A stretch of DNA of 64,000 bases from Methanosarcina sp. ERenArc_MAG2 (GTDB taxonomy: Archaea > Halobacteriota > Methanosarcinia > Methanosarcinales > Methanosarcinaceae): contig JAMXHR010000002.1 of NCBI GenBank assembly GCA_023955635.1, positions 434,001-498,000 of the forward strand. Reading direction: 5' to 3'. Below are positions 20,627 to 30,719 of the stretch, piece after piece. How positions within the stretch are numbered: the first letter of the stretch is position 1; every line of letters starts with the position of its first letter. The notes under the pieces were generated by a model. The model made no database searches, was not told where the DNA came from, and saw only the letters and a list, made by a program, of their open reading frames with translations. The position numbers and the translations under genes are program-made.

Positions 20627-21045
20627 TTGTTTTTATTGTTGGGGAATCATAAAATTAATAAGAAACTTCTGGACGTATCTGTATTATATGCTTTTCTGTT
20701 CGCTTTACTTGTCGTATCGCCTGCGTATTCCCAGGTGGACAGGGAAAAGGGTGCGAGTTCCAAAATGGGCCCTATGATGTATAGTTATTGTTTTGAGCAG
20801 TATGACAGCATGTTTGAAGGTTTGGGGTCAAAAACTTTCAAAGAGGTTTCGGATACTTTTGGAGAACGGACAAGGCATCGATTATGAGTTATGCTCCCGT
20901 TAACCTGCAGCTCAGGCTCAGATATGATGGGGCAGTGATAGAAAAAGGCAGCAGCATCGATGAACTCTTTGCCGGTCTGAACAGCCTTCTTTACTATCTG
21001 CTTGAAGAGAAAGGACCGGAAAATTCGGTCCGTAAAAATTCTTAA
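20627..21045 (+). CDS. Small exported protein, possibly broken
   Basis: The first frame (20627-20887) begins with a TTG and shows a signal-peptide-like N-terminus (KINKKLLDVSVLYAFLFALLVV, then SPAYSQ). A second frame from an ATG at 20884 to 21045 reads VNLQLRLRYDGAVIEKGSSIDELFAGLNSLLYYLLEEKG. The near-abutting frames suggest one gene of about 135 aa with a frame error near 20870, but I cannot pin the position. No family recognised. Confidence 0.4.
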
Positions 21046-21080
21046 TGAGGTTTTACCGGATATTTTGTTGATTCTCTATT

Positions 21081-22144
21081 TCATTCAGCATCTCGGCTGC
21101 TCACAAATTCCTTATCTCTTCTGTACAGGTCGAACTTTGTGCAGACAGCTACTGAAATCCAGATTGTAAGTCCGGAAATGAAGGCTTTTAAAAATTCTAT
21201 TAACGTAAAGTGGAGGTAATTTATCATTTCAGACGTTACAAACATTGCATCAAGAATGAGGCTAGACGCTCCGAATAGCAGGAGTGCTATAAATACCCTT
21301 AAAATTCTCTGTGCTACACTGCCTGAATCATTCGGTATTCCTTCTCGTATAATCAGGAAATATGCAATATTCGTGCCAAGGAACATTCCTACTATATCGG
21401 AACTCACAAGCGACAGGGCTGTAAATACAATAGGGATAACAAACATAACGGAATAAAAAAATAGATTCCTGTGCCTCAAAGTGAGTTCAAAATTCTCTTT
21501 TTTGAAGAAATCATCTTTCAGAGGGCTTTTGAGAAAATTATCAAAGATTATCAGGAAAATTAATCCTATAGTAACCCCTCCCAGTATGTCTCCTAAGAAA
21601 TGTCTTCCCAGATACATCCTTGAAAAAGCCATGATTACTATTACCAGAGGAGTAAGTCTTTTAATTACTCTGCTCTTGAAAATAATGGCGCTTCCTCCCC
21701 ATAGCACAGTCGTAAGTGCGACATGCCCGGAAGGAAAACCGAAGGGTGAGTGGGTAAATGCTTCCTGAAGGCGAAATGCTTTAAGAACCTCTTTGTCGGG
21801 AAGCTTGAAAATACCTTCCGGTCCGTTCCCATTAAAAAGTGACGTATTTTTAATTCCTGATTCCAGGTTAAGAACTCTATTATCTACAAAATCCGGCCTT
21901 GGAAATGCGATCAACACCTTTAGAATCACAGTAACCAGGCCTGTCCAGAGCAGTAGCTGGTACAGAATAAAACCTTTTTAAAATCAACGCCAAAAGTGGT
22001 AATGATTGTTATGGCAATTAAAAACGAGGAAGATCCCATCATAGTTATCAAAATCATGAGGAACGTAAACCATTCGTTTCCAAGGGACTGCAGGTAGATT
22101 ATAGGTTCGGTCTGGAACATCTCTATAGCTCCTGGAAAGGCCAT
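21081..22144 (-). CDS. PAP2-family membrane phosphatase
   Basis: Integral membrane phosphatase of the type 2 phosphatidic acid phosphatase superfamily, probably acting on a lipid or polyprenyl phosphate. The three phosphatase motifs are visible: K-x6-R-P in KVLIAFPRPD, FPSGH with its catalytic His, and SRMYLGRHFLGD. About six or seven hydrophobic helices are seen. The N-terminal 72 residues are one base out of frame. An added G or A near 21973-21979 restores the helix KKGFILYQLLLWTGLVTVIL. Restored length is about 354 aa. Confidence 0.85.
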
Positions 22145-22422
22145 GTTTCCGGATTTGAATTGTATAATATTTCATGCGTCTTCGGTTAAGGGAGGAATCA
22201 TGATAAATTGTATTAATTCCCTTGACATATGCCCAAAATTCAGACAGACATTGAACTGGAGCAGGGTACCGATTTTAGGTAAAGAGGCTAAAATTTGAGG
22301 CCAATTTCTGATCTAAAATCGATCCTTCAGGCAAGAAAATTCCTTAACCGATCACCAATGGAACCTGTTCTATTTTGAAGTTGTTCTATTTTGAAGTTTT
22401 TGCAAGGCTGCCCTATAAAAAA

Positions 22423-23648
22423 TCAAGCGACACCTCCTATACCTTTTCGCTGCAAAACGACCCATGCGCCCAGAACCAGAGCTCCGCAGCCGAGGGCAAT
22501 TGCCCCGAGCACAGGGATCTTATCCGCCCATTCAAGGGAGATAAACCACATGCCAACAGCCCCGAGAGTAAAGTAACTGAAGATCAGCAAGGAAGAAGCC
22601 GAGCCTATATCCCGGTCGACCTGCTCAAGTACAAGGTTGTTGCTCGGAGGGCGGCTCAGACCCAAGGAAAATGTGATCAGGAACATCGGGAGCGCAAAGC
22701 TCCAGGGGCCGTGCTTTCCGGTGAGAAGAAGAAAAATTCCTCCCAGGAAAATTCCCACAAATCCAACCGTTATCAGATGCCTTGAACTGATGCTTCCTGT
22801 CAACCGAAGGCAGGCGAAGGAACCGACCATCAGAGCCATGGCGTTGAAGGCAAAGAAGTAGCTGTATTTCTGTTCAGTCATGCCAAATCCGTTAATGTAG
22901 ATATCAGAAGAACCTGCAATGAAACTGTACAGGGGAAAAGGCTTGCTGACATGACAAAGACCATGACTATGTAAGAAGGGTTGAGCAGCAGCCTGCCGTA
23001 GGTGTGAATTACCCTTGAAAGAGGAGTATCGGATACCTGGGGGAGCGTTTCCGGAAAGTGGAGAACTCGGATCATCCCTATTAAGCCCATAACTGCCTGA
23101 ATGAAGAAGATCCAGGGCCAGGAGAAATTTGCAAGGACCCAGCCTCCAAGGACCGGACCAAGCATAGGGGCGAGAGCCATTATAACCGCTATGTAAGCCA
23201 GAATCCTTTCTCGCTCCTGTCCGGAGAAAATATCTTTGGTCATAGCCATGGAGATAGATGAACTGGCAGCAGCTCCTGCAGCCTGCAGTATGCGCAAACC
23301 AATCAGCATGGAAGCACTGGATGCAAAGGCACAGAGCAGGCTTGCCACTATGTATATCGCAAGCCCGAAAAGGAGAGGGCGGCGACGACCAAACCTGTCA
23401 GAAACGGGACCGTAAAAAAGAAGGAAAAAACCATAGGTAACAAAGAAACAGACCAGGATCAGGTTCATGACGGATAGGGGCTGATTCCAGGTTTTGGCAA
23501 GAGATGGAATTGCGGGCAGGATCATATCCGTGGATAGTGCAGGAAAAGCTGTCAGAAGAGCCAGTAATGGGACGGCTCCTTTCAAATTTCTTTTTGAATT
23601 TTCATTAGAATTATTTATATTATCATTTCTTCTTTGTTGAAAAACCAT
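22423..23648 (-). CDS. MFS drug transporter, Bcr/CflA type
   Basis: Twelve-helix multidrug efflux protein. Motif A is GPVSDRFGRRRPLLFGL, and the D1-type start FPALSTDMILPAIPSLAKTW is characteristic of Bcr/CflA. The frame breaks in the G run 22932-22935. One extra base restores SLFPLYSFIAGSSDIYINGFGMTEQ and joins the last four helices. The ATG at 23648 is preferred to the one at 23699, which would add a polar leader. Restored length is about 409 aa. It is divergent from the hydrolase gene. Confidence 0.87.
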
Positions 23649-23929
23649 AGCAAAACCCGATTTTGTTTTTAATAAGACATTCCGCAGATGTCCACACATA
23701 TAGGATTTATTTGCCGATTTGTACTATTATTCATTATAAAGGAGATTATTTTTTAAGCTACTGCCATATTGAGAAAATCGGTGGCATTTTTGTGGACTTC
23801 TGTGGAAAATGGGTTCAATCATTGGGTGGTAATTTAATTGGTTATTAGACAGATAAATGGTTACATATGTAACTAAGCTGAACGATTATCGAAAGAATTG
23901 AGTTGTATATAAGGATTACGGATATAAAG

Positions 23930-24772
23930 ATGAAAATCAATAAATTTGAAAACCTATTTGCTTTAAAAAAGCTTAAACCCTGTATAAGCATGGAAACTCT
24001 GAGAAAATACGGAAACCTGCCCTTTACTGTAGCCGTTATCCATGGAGGGCCCGGCGCCCCCGGTGAAATGGCCCCTGTTGCCAGGGAACTAGCCTCCAGT
24101 CGGGGAGTCCTTGAACCCTTCCAGACTAAAACAACCCTTGAAGGCCAGGTTCTGGAACTGAAAGCAGTGCTGGAAGAACATGCCGACCTGCCGGTAACAT
24201 TAATTGGTTTTTCCTGGGGTGCAATGCTCAGATTCATCTTTACAGCCCGCTACCCTCAGTTCGTAAAAAAACTAATTATAATCGGAAGCGGTCCCTACGA
24301 AGAAAAGTATGCCGCAAACATAATGAAAACCCGGATAAGTCGGCTCGGAAAAGAAGATTTGGAAAGCCTTCTTCGCCTGACTGAAACTCTGAACAACCTC
24401 TCAGCTAAAAACAGGGACAAAGCCCTGTGCAATTTTGGAAAGTTGATGTCGAAATCAGACACATATGCCTCTCTTCTCCAGGAAGATGAGCTGCTTGAGT
24501 GTAACTACGAGATTTTCAAAGGCGTGTGGGAAGAAGCCAGTAAATTGAGAACCAGCGGAAAACTTCTTGAACTCGGAAAAAACATCTGCTGCCAGGTAGT
24601 TGCAGTTCATGGAAATTATGACCCACATCCCTTTGAAGGAGTCAGGAAGCCTCTTTCAGGGATTTTGAAAGACTTCAGGTTCATTTTAATGGAAAAATGC
24701 GGGCACAAGCCGTGGATTGAAAGAGAGGCAAAGGAGAGATTTTATGAGATTCTTAAGCAGGAAATCCGGTAA
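23930..24772 (+). CDS. Alpha/beta hydrolase
   Basis: About 280 aa with an alpha/beta-hydrolase core: oxyanion motif VIHGGPGAPG, nucleophile elbow LIGFSWGAML (Ser), catalytic Asp in VHGNYDPHP and His in EKCGHKPW. HGGPG resembles proline iminopeptidase-like enzymes, but the substrate is open. A TATATAAGG element lies about 20-30 bp upstream of the ATG at 23930, consistent with an archaeal promoter; a few upstream codons are also open. Confidence 0.85.
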   Translation: MKINKFENLFALKKLKPCISMETLRKYGNLPFTVAVIHGGPGAPGEMAPVARELASSRGVLEPFQTKTTLEGQVLELKAVLEEHADLPVTLIGFSWGAMLRFIFTARYPQFVKKLIIIGSGPYEEKYAANIMKTRISRLGKEDLESLLRLTETLNNLSAKNRDKALCNFGKLMSKSDTYASLLQEDELLECNYEIFKGVWEEASKLRTSGKLLELGKNICCQVVAVHGNYDPHPFEGVRKPLSGILKDFRFILMEKCGHKPWIEREAKERFYEILKQEIR

Positions 24773-24849
24773 TACGCGAATGTTCTGTAGAAATCCTTTA
24801 TTACAGGAGATCTAATTAATTTTTTGAACAATGGTATATAAAAGGAAAA

Positions 24850-25002
24850 GTGAGAAACTTGATAGAACAGCCGCAGCTAATCTATTTTATTGCAGCCTCT
24901 GCGGCGCTTACGCTTCTTCCTGGCCCTGACATTGTGCTTACCCAGAGCATTTCGCAGGGCAATATACCTTCTTTTCGAAATACTATTTTAAACTTTTATT
25001 AA
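24850..25002 (+). pseudogene. LysE-family transporter, N-terminal remnant
   Basis: GTG start with AAAGG upstream, then QLIYFIAASAALTLLPGPD, the diagnostic first helix of LysE/RhtB amino-acid exporters. The frame ends after about 50 residues, against roughly 200 in the family, and no continuation is seen. It is truncated by deletion. Confidence 0.65.
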
Positions 25003-25804
25003 TAGTTTGTTTATTTGCGCGGTTAAATTTTTTGAATTGTCTTAAAAATAGAAGGCCTGGTGCTTTTGAGGCTTGAAAAAAGAGAATGTAAAAAATTCAA
25101 AGGGAGAATTGAGGTTTGCTTTTATTGGACTTAGAATTACAAACTATTCAGCCTGAGGTGTTAATTAGAGCATATAGTTTGGAAAAATTGCGCAGGCTAA
25201 CATTATTTTTTAATTTTTTTATAACATAAATATAAAATAAAAATGATTAAAATCATTGTGTATATTTCAGGAAATCCCAAATGCTGCAAACTTTCGATTA
25301 ATAATGTGGGAGACATGTTATTTCCTAAATCTCTTATAAAGTAAATATAAGATATATATGCATATTATAAAAATAATAAAAATTATAATGTCGATTACAG
25401 GGATTCCAAAAGCGGTAAGAGCCGAAGAATATACCGTATCTGAAACACTAGACGATATTGTGTGATTCATTGCTTTTTTAAAATGCTTTAATAAGTTATA
25501 AAATTTTGTAACTTCCTATAAAAATCCTACGATACCTAAAAAGATATTTTCTATATACATTTTATATAGAAGAGCACAACCTATCGACTATAGCTGTATA
25601 GCGAAAAGTATTGCTTTTCAAGAAAGACCGCTGAGACCTGATTTAATCCATAAACCTTCGGCATCGCCAGCACAAAAGGAAAAAGAGCTACCTTTTGAAC
25701 TACAGGGCAAAAAGGCCTTGATTCTCTGATTACCTGATCTCTTTATACCCATCCAATTGAGAAAATTAAATGTCTAAAAAAGCAAGCCTAAATTAATATA
25801 TAAA
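25003..25804. other. Intergenic, decayed sequence
   Basis: About 800 bp of AT-rich sequence. A short frame at about 25373-25470 reads a possible exported N-terminus (IIMSITGIPKAVRAEEY) that stops early. A perfect small hairpin GAAAAG-TATTG-CTTTTC lies near 25610. No complete gene. Confidence 0.4.
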
Positions 25805-26230
25805 ATGCCAGCCAAATTATATAATAAGGGGGTAGTTATCACACCAAGAGTAATACATTTTGAGATCCATGCAGAAGATGTTGCAAGAGCAAAAAAGTTC
25901 TACGAGGATGTATTCGGCTGGAAGATAGAGAAATGGGAAGGTCCAATGGAGTACTGGAACATAACAACCGGTAACCAGGAAGAGCCGGGGATCAACGGCG
26001 GCTTGATGAAAAGGCAGGGAGGAGAGCCGGGAATAGACACTCCGATAACCACCTATGTCTGTACAATAGATGTCCCGAATATCGATGGATACCTAGAAAA
26101 GATACAGGAGCATGGCGGCAAAGTGACTATGGAAAAGGGTCCAATACCTGGCATCGGCTGGCTTGCATATTGCCTGGACACAGAAAAAAATATATTTGGG
26201 ATAATGCAGCCTGACATGAGTGCAAGGTAA
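25805..26230 (+). CDS. VOC-family (glyoxalase/bleomycin resistance) protein
   Basis: 141-aa vicinal-oxygen-chelate domain. It opens with VIHFEIHAEDVARAKKFYEDVFGW and ends ENIFGIMQPD-like (EKNIFGIMQPD). The beta-alpha-beta-beta-beta repeats are recognisable, with a metal-ligand His in HFEI and a Glu/Gln-rich C-terminal strand. A strong AAGGGGG lies eight codons inside the frame, so a shorter start is possible, but no ATG or GTG follows it. Function cannot be assigned further. Confidence 0.85.
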   Translation: MPAKLYNKGVVITPRVIHFEIHAEDVARAKKFYEDVFGWKIEKWEGPMEYWNITTGNQEEPGINGGLMKRQGGEPGIDTPITTYVCTIDVPNIDGYLEKIQEHGGKVTMEKGPIPGIGWLAYCLDTEKNIFGIMQPDMSAR

Positions 26231-26917
26231 CCTCTTTTTATTTATTTTTCTTACTTTCCCCGGTTTTTAATCTTTAGCTATCTTAATCTGGAGCGTAAAA
26301 GCATACTTTCCGGAGGCCTTAATTTTTGAAAAACCGAATACTGTCTGTACTTTCCTCTTAGCAATCCCACATTCAGTCCGCATGCCAAGAAATTCGAAAT
26401 AAGAGATGCTGCAATAATTACAAAACCGGAATATAGAGTGAAAATAATAACTGAATATGAATAGGAGAATGGAGTAGAAAGGTGAAAAAGGAGCATTTAA
26501 AGCCGATTAATATGTTTGAAATGAGTACTTTAATTTTAAGTAAGTTGCTGAAAGTAAGACCATTTATTGCGTGAAAATTTTCCTAAAAACAGCCTGAAGC
26601 TAGCAATTACAGTAAAGCTACCAAAAAATATACTCAAGAATTAAATTACCATGAAACCAGCTTGTCAACATTATCAGGATTAATTAATCGGTTTCTCTTT
26701 TACTTTGTTAACCAGTACTATCCCTTATTATTTCTGATTTTGAGATTATTTTCTGATGAATATTATATGTCAAAAAGAAGTATAAGGCGATATAAACTTT
26801 TATTTGCTTCATATTAATCAAATATATACCCAATGGCATTTTTGAGGAATTTTACAGATAATCGAGAAGAGTTGTGAAAAATATCTTTTCAAGTATATAT
26901 TTCCAATAACTAAATTA
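26231..26917. other. Intergenic with a possible MFS remnant
   Basis: AT-rich. On the minus strand at 26496-26278 a frame reads YSGFVIIAASLISNFLACGL, which resembles the first helix of an MFS transporter and then degenerates. Nothing else is recognisable. Confidence 0.35.
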
Positions 26918-27116
26918 GACTCAGTACCAAAATCCAGTGATGAACGTAAAATTAAAAATCACTAGATTTTGTAATTGGTTACAATCCTTGTGATTTTACT
27001 TCTAGGTTGAAGCCTTTAGATATCGAATGTTAATTTTGATTGGAGGCTGAATTCTTCTTACGAATTCAGATTTTCAATCAAGAAATGCAAAAATCACTAG
27101 ATTTTGGACCAGAGTC
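26918..27116. mobile_element. 199-bp MITE, copy 1
   Basis: The terminal inverted repeats are GACTCAGTACCAAAATCC and GACTCTGGTCCAAAATCT, and both continue into AGTGAT. It is flanked by a perfect 8-bp duplication CTAAATTA. An essentially identical copy lies at 30097-30295. There is no coding capacity. Confidence 0.9.
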
Positions 27117-27409
27117 CTAAATTATATATTATTATACATTAATATTTATAAAATTTTTAAGTATATTTCGTCTTATATTAAATTAAATGGATAACAATAT
27201 TTTAGTGGTACAATTTGAAGTTACTTTTAATAGCCTATAAATCAGCAACATAAAAAATGAGGATAGAATATCAATTATGCATTCTCCAAGAAATAAATGT
27301 GGAGAGTTAATTGGTATTATAATATTTACGCAATGCATCTGCAGACTGAAGTGAAAAGCTAATGCCTCAAAATTGTATCAAATTGAACAAAAGGTTGGAG
27401 TGTAAAGAA

Positions 27410-27675
27410 ATGGGAGAACAATTTGGCAAAGTTAAAAAGACACTAGCTATTTTGCTGGCGGTTTTTTTGTAATGTCGTTGACAGCTGCGGCAGTTTCAGC
27501 TCAAGACGGTCGCGGCTATGATCGCGGTGGCTACGATCACGATGACCGTTACGGTCACGGTCATGGTCACGGGAATGACTGGTATCACGGGGATAACTGG
27601 TATCGCCATAACGGCTACCACTGGTGGAGAAATCACTGGTGGGACGATGACTGGTGGCGCCATAACCGTCACTAA
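27410..27675 (+). CDS. Exported His/Gly/Trp-rich peptide
   Basis: The ATG at 27410 has GGAG upstream. One T is missing in the run 27462-27468. Restoring it joins KKTLAILLAVFF to VMSLTAAAVSAQDG, giving a clean Sec signal peptide with an Ala-x-Ala-like cleavage site. The mature part of about 55 aa is extremely rich in His, Trp, Tyr, Asp and Gly (DRYGHGHGHGNDW, HWWRNHWWDDDWWRH). Such composition suggests extracellular metal binding (Ni, Zn or Cu) or an envelope-associated role, but I recognise no family. The ATG at 27472 lies inside the signal peptide and is not a likely start. Confidence 0.65.
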
Positions 27676-28105
27676 TGCGAATGATAAGAGCCATTTAGAA
27701 ATAATAGAGGATTTCATTTACCTCTAATTTTTTCTTCCTGAGATCTTTTTTCTTTCCGCGAATTCTGTCCCAATTTTCCCGCTGATCTCTGTATTTGATT
27801 GATCTGTGTATTTGATTCTTCATTTATCCGGATAGCAATCTTTTGATCTAAAATGTTGCTATTTTGGTGAGGTTTTGTAAGAAACAAACAGTATGTGTAT
27901 AAGAATGCCTTGATTTCTAAGAGGCTGTCTTAAAATTCAAACCATTCGTACAATTGAATAATGAAGAATGTCAACTTTAAAATTCATACCATAAATTTTT
28001 TCCATAATTCAGGTACACATTGACCTTAAAATAGTATTTTATCCCGTAGGACTTGCACACTTGATGTATGAAATCGGATGTAATAACCATAATAAAATTA
28101 CATTT
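27676..28105. other. Intergenic, no gene seen
   Basis: AT-rich spacer between the His-rich ORF and the second IS4 copy. Nothing recognisable. Confidence 0.5.
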
Positions 28106-29546
28106 CATTGGTCATCGGTTAAGAACTTACTTCCATCTTCCAATAGTGTTTTTCATTTCACCTTTTCATTAAAACCATTCTTCTCTGAACCTTTCTCTGT
28201 TTACATGCGGATCCAATGCTTGACTTTCATATACATTCATTATCGTTTCAAAAGTTCTTTGAATTCCACATCTATTCAGAATTACTGTCAACAAATCTGA
28301 TGCATTCTCTGCAAATATTGTGCTCCAACGTAACTGCGTATATTGAGCCATTTTTTCAGGATGAGCTGTTGAGTTTCTTACAAGAGAATAAATCCTTCTG
28401 CTAACTATTAGTGTTAATATTGCTGTCCAGATTAGAGCCTCAATTACCTGCACATTCTTTGTTTCGAGAACTTCAAGAGCGTATTTGCTTTTTAATTCCT
28501 TAAACAGCAGTTCTATGTCCCATCTTGCTCCATATAATTTTGCAATGTCTTTTGCATTCAAAACATCTTTCTGAATATTTGTGATATATATGTGATACTT
28601 TTCATCCTCATCATTATATACCGCAACAAGACGTACAAGCATCTCATCCTGCTTTTGTTTGCCTTTATATGCTCTTCTTTTGAATGCTATTTTTACAACT
28701 GCATCACCATTTTTTCCAGAAAGTTGTTCAATACACTCACTAACAGGTTTTCCCGCGAACTCTTTGCTTTTTGTCTTAGAAAGTCCCTCTTCAACAGAAA
28801 CAAGAATAGGATCCATATTCTTCCTTATTCTTGAAACAAAATATCCTCCGTTTTCCTCAACTCTTGCAAACATTTGAGTTTTGTAAAAACCAAGATCTAC
28901 AAGAAGAATACGGTCTTTGATCCAGGGACCTATTTTCAATGTTTTAATCTCAGCTGTTTTTTCAGAGTATAAAGCAACGGTTTTAGGGCCGTTAGCAACT
29001 GCACTTACCATAACTCCTATTTTTACACCTGCAGCTACTGTTCTTGCTCTTGCTGCTGGAAACTTGTCTGCTAAAGAGGAAGACGAACAATTGTGCTGTC
29101 CTGAATAAGAACATCCTGGAAGTTTTCGAGTTTCTTGCTAAGTTTTCTACCAGGTTCTTTTGCAAGCTCTTCTATGCCGTGAATAACACACTGATGGAGG
29201 AACTCAACAAGTTCTGGAGTGAATCTATAGTACCAGCTGCTGTCGCTTAGGGTCTTATTTGATTCTTTTTCATAGTCTCTTTTCAAACTGGCAAGTGTAC
29301 GCTGCAAGCGAACACCAAAACCAAGAGTTAAAACCCAAAAAATGACGACAGGGTCAATTTTACGCTCACTTACTATGAGACCAGTTTCTTTGGCAGTTTC
29401 CCTTAACCACTCTTCGGGAAACATTTCCCGGAGAGAGTCTTCAAGAGTAGGTGGGGGACGAGGAGACATAAGTGCACTAATATACAAATTATTAATATAA
29501 AAACACATACAGAAGTGATTCTCTAACGCTTAACCAATGACGCATG
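28106..29546 (-). mobile_element. IS4-family element, copy 2 (1441 bp)
   Basis: Same length as copy 1 (367-1807), with the same terminal repeats and only scattered substitutions. Its right end is fused directly to a duplicated 3' piece of pdxS, and no target duplication is seen, so it marks a rearrangement junction. Confidence 0.88.
28169..29469 (-). pseudogene. IS4-family transposase, split by the same frameshift (copy 2)
   Basis: The two frames are the same as in copy 1 (break near 29071, C-terminal frame 29011-28169). It differs by a few residues, for example LEVLETK for LDVLETK and KESNK for KKSNK. Having the identical break in two diverged copies shows it is not a random read error in one place. 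Confidence 0.82.
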
Positions 29547-29896
29547 AAGAAGAATTAATAATGGTAGCCAGGGAAATAGAGGCTCCTATCGAACTCGTGA
29601 TCGAAACCTCAAAGATGCAGCGCCTGCCTGTGGTAAACTTTGCAGCCGGAGGAATTGCAACACCAGCTGACGCGGCTCTTATGATGCGTCTTGGAGCTGA
29701 CGGGGTCTTTGTGGGATCTGGGATTTTCAAAGCAGAAAACCCCGAAAAGATGGCAAAAGCAATTGTTGAAGCGGTCAACAATTACGACAACCCTGCAAAA
29801 CTCGCAGAGATTTCAAAAGGCGTAGGTGCAGGAATGAAAGGCATCAGTGCAGATATGATTCCTACAGGAGAAGCCTTGCAGGAACGCGGTTGGTAA
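29547..29896 (+). pseudogene. Duplicated 3' fragment of pdxS
   Basis: 350 bp that match the 3' end of pdxS (complement of about 19125-19474) from [14 protein letters not shown] to the stop; I saw no mismatch by eye. Identity begins at the IS4 end and stops at the TAA, after which the flanks differ. It lacks the first active-site lysine region and most of the barrel, so it is inactive. Confidence 0.92.
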
Positions 29897-30096
29897 CTAT
29901 CAATTCATTTTAAATTAAAATTAAATTGGACTGGTATAAAATGTTGCAAGTAGAGGATGCACTTTTCCGCAACACGAACCAAAAAATATAAAACTGTTAA
30001 GTTCCGTAGATTTATGAGAAAGTTGCCATCCACAAGCAAGTTGTGGAGTATTCAACCAAAAAATATGAGTGAAAATCATATAATATTACAGTTCTT

Positions 30097-30295
30097 GACT
30101 CAGTACCAAAATCCAGTGATGAACGTAAAATTAAAAATCACTAGATTTTGTAATTGGTTACAATCCTTGTGATTTTACTTCTAGGTTGAAGCCTTTAGAT
30201 ATCGAATGTTAATTTTGATTGGAGGCTGAATTCTTCTTACGAATTCAGATTTTCAATCAAGAAATGCAAAAATCACTAGATTTTGGACCAGAGTC
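30097..30295. mobile_element. 199-bp MITE, copy 2
   Basis: It matches copy 1 at 26918-27116 over its full length. It is flanked by a perfect 8-bp duplication CAGTTCTT. It ends 37 bp before the start codon of the CheY-like gene, so it probably supplies or displaces that gene's promoter. Confidence 0.92.
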
Positions 30296-30332
30296 CAGTT
30301 CTTTCAAGAAATATAAAAAAGAAGGCAAATAA

Positions 30333-30719
30333 ATGGCAAGAGTTATGATAGTGGACGATGCCGAATTTCTGCGAATGGTAATCAAAGATACTCTCTTGAA
30401 GCATGGACATGAAGTAGTTGCTGAAATGGCTGACGGGGAGGAAGCAATTCAAACATATCTGGAGATAAAACCGGATCTTGTTTTAATGGATATTATTACG
30501 CCTGCTACGGATGTAATTACATCGGATATGGATGAGAAAGAGGCACTGAACAAACTTCTTGTGATGGATCCTGATGCAAAAATGGTAATGTGTTCTTCTT
30601 TTGGGCAGCAGGCCCTGATAACGGAGTCAATGAAAATAGGCACCATGGGTTTTATAGTAAAACCTCTTAAATCTGATGGGATGCTGGATGTAATAAGAAA
30701 AATTGCTGAACCAAACTAA
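30333..30719 (+). CDS. CheY-like single-domain response regulator, atypical
   Basis: 128-aa receiver domain. The acidic pair lies in MIVDDAEFLR, the phosphoacceptor Asp in DLVLMDI, the switch Ser in MVMCSSFGQQAL and the Lys in FIVKPLKS. After the phosphoacceptor, the usual MPEMDGIEA loop is replaced by ITPATDVITSDMDEKEA, which lacks the conserved Gly and is a few residues longer. It may therefore signal abnormally. A GAAGG ribosome site precedes the ATG. No kinase gene is adjacent. The MITE immediately upstream is likely to affect expression. Confidence 0.85.
   Translation: MARVMIVDDAEFLRMVIKDTLLKHGHEVVAEMADGEEAIQTYLEIKPDLVLMDIITPATDVITSDMDEKEALNKLLVMDPDAKMVMCSSFGQQALITESMKIGTMGFIVKPLKSDGMLDVIRKIAEPN

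Noticed and set aside
27443..27727. Overlapping frames on both strands across the His-rich gene
   Set aside because: They are low-complexity shadows of the GGTCACGG-like repeats (Val/Ile- or Arg/His-rich), without ribosome sites or a signal peptide.
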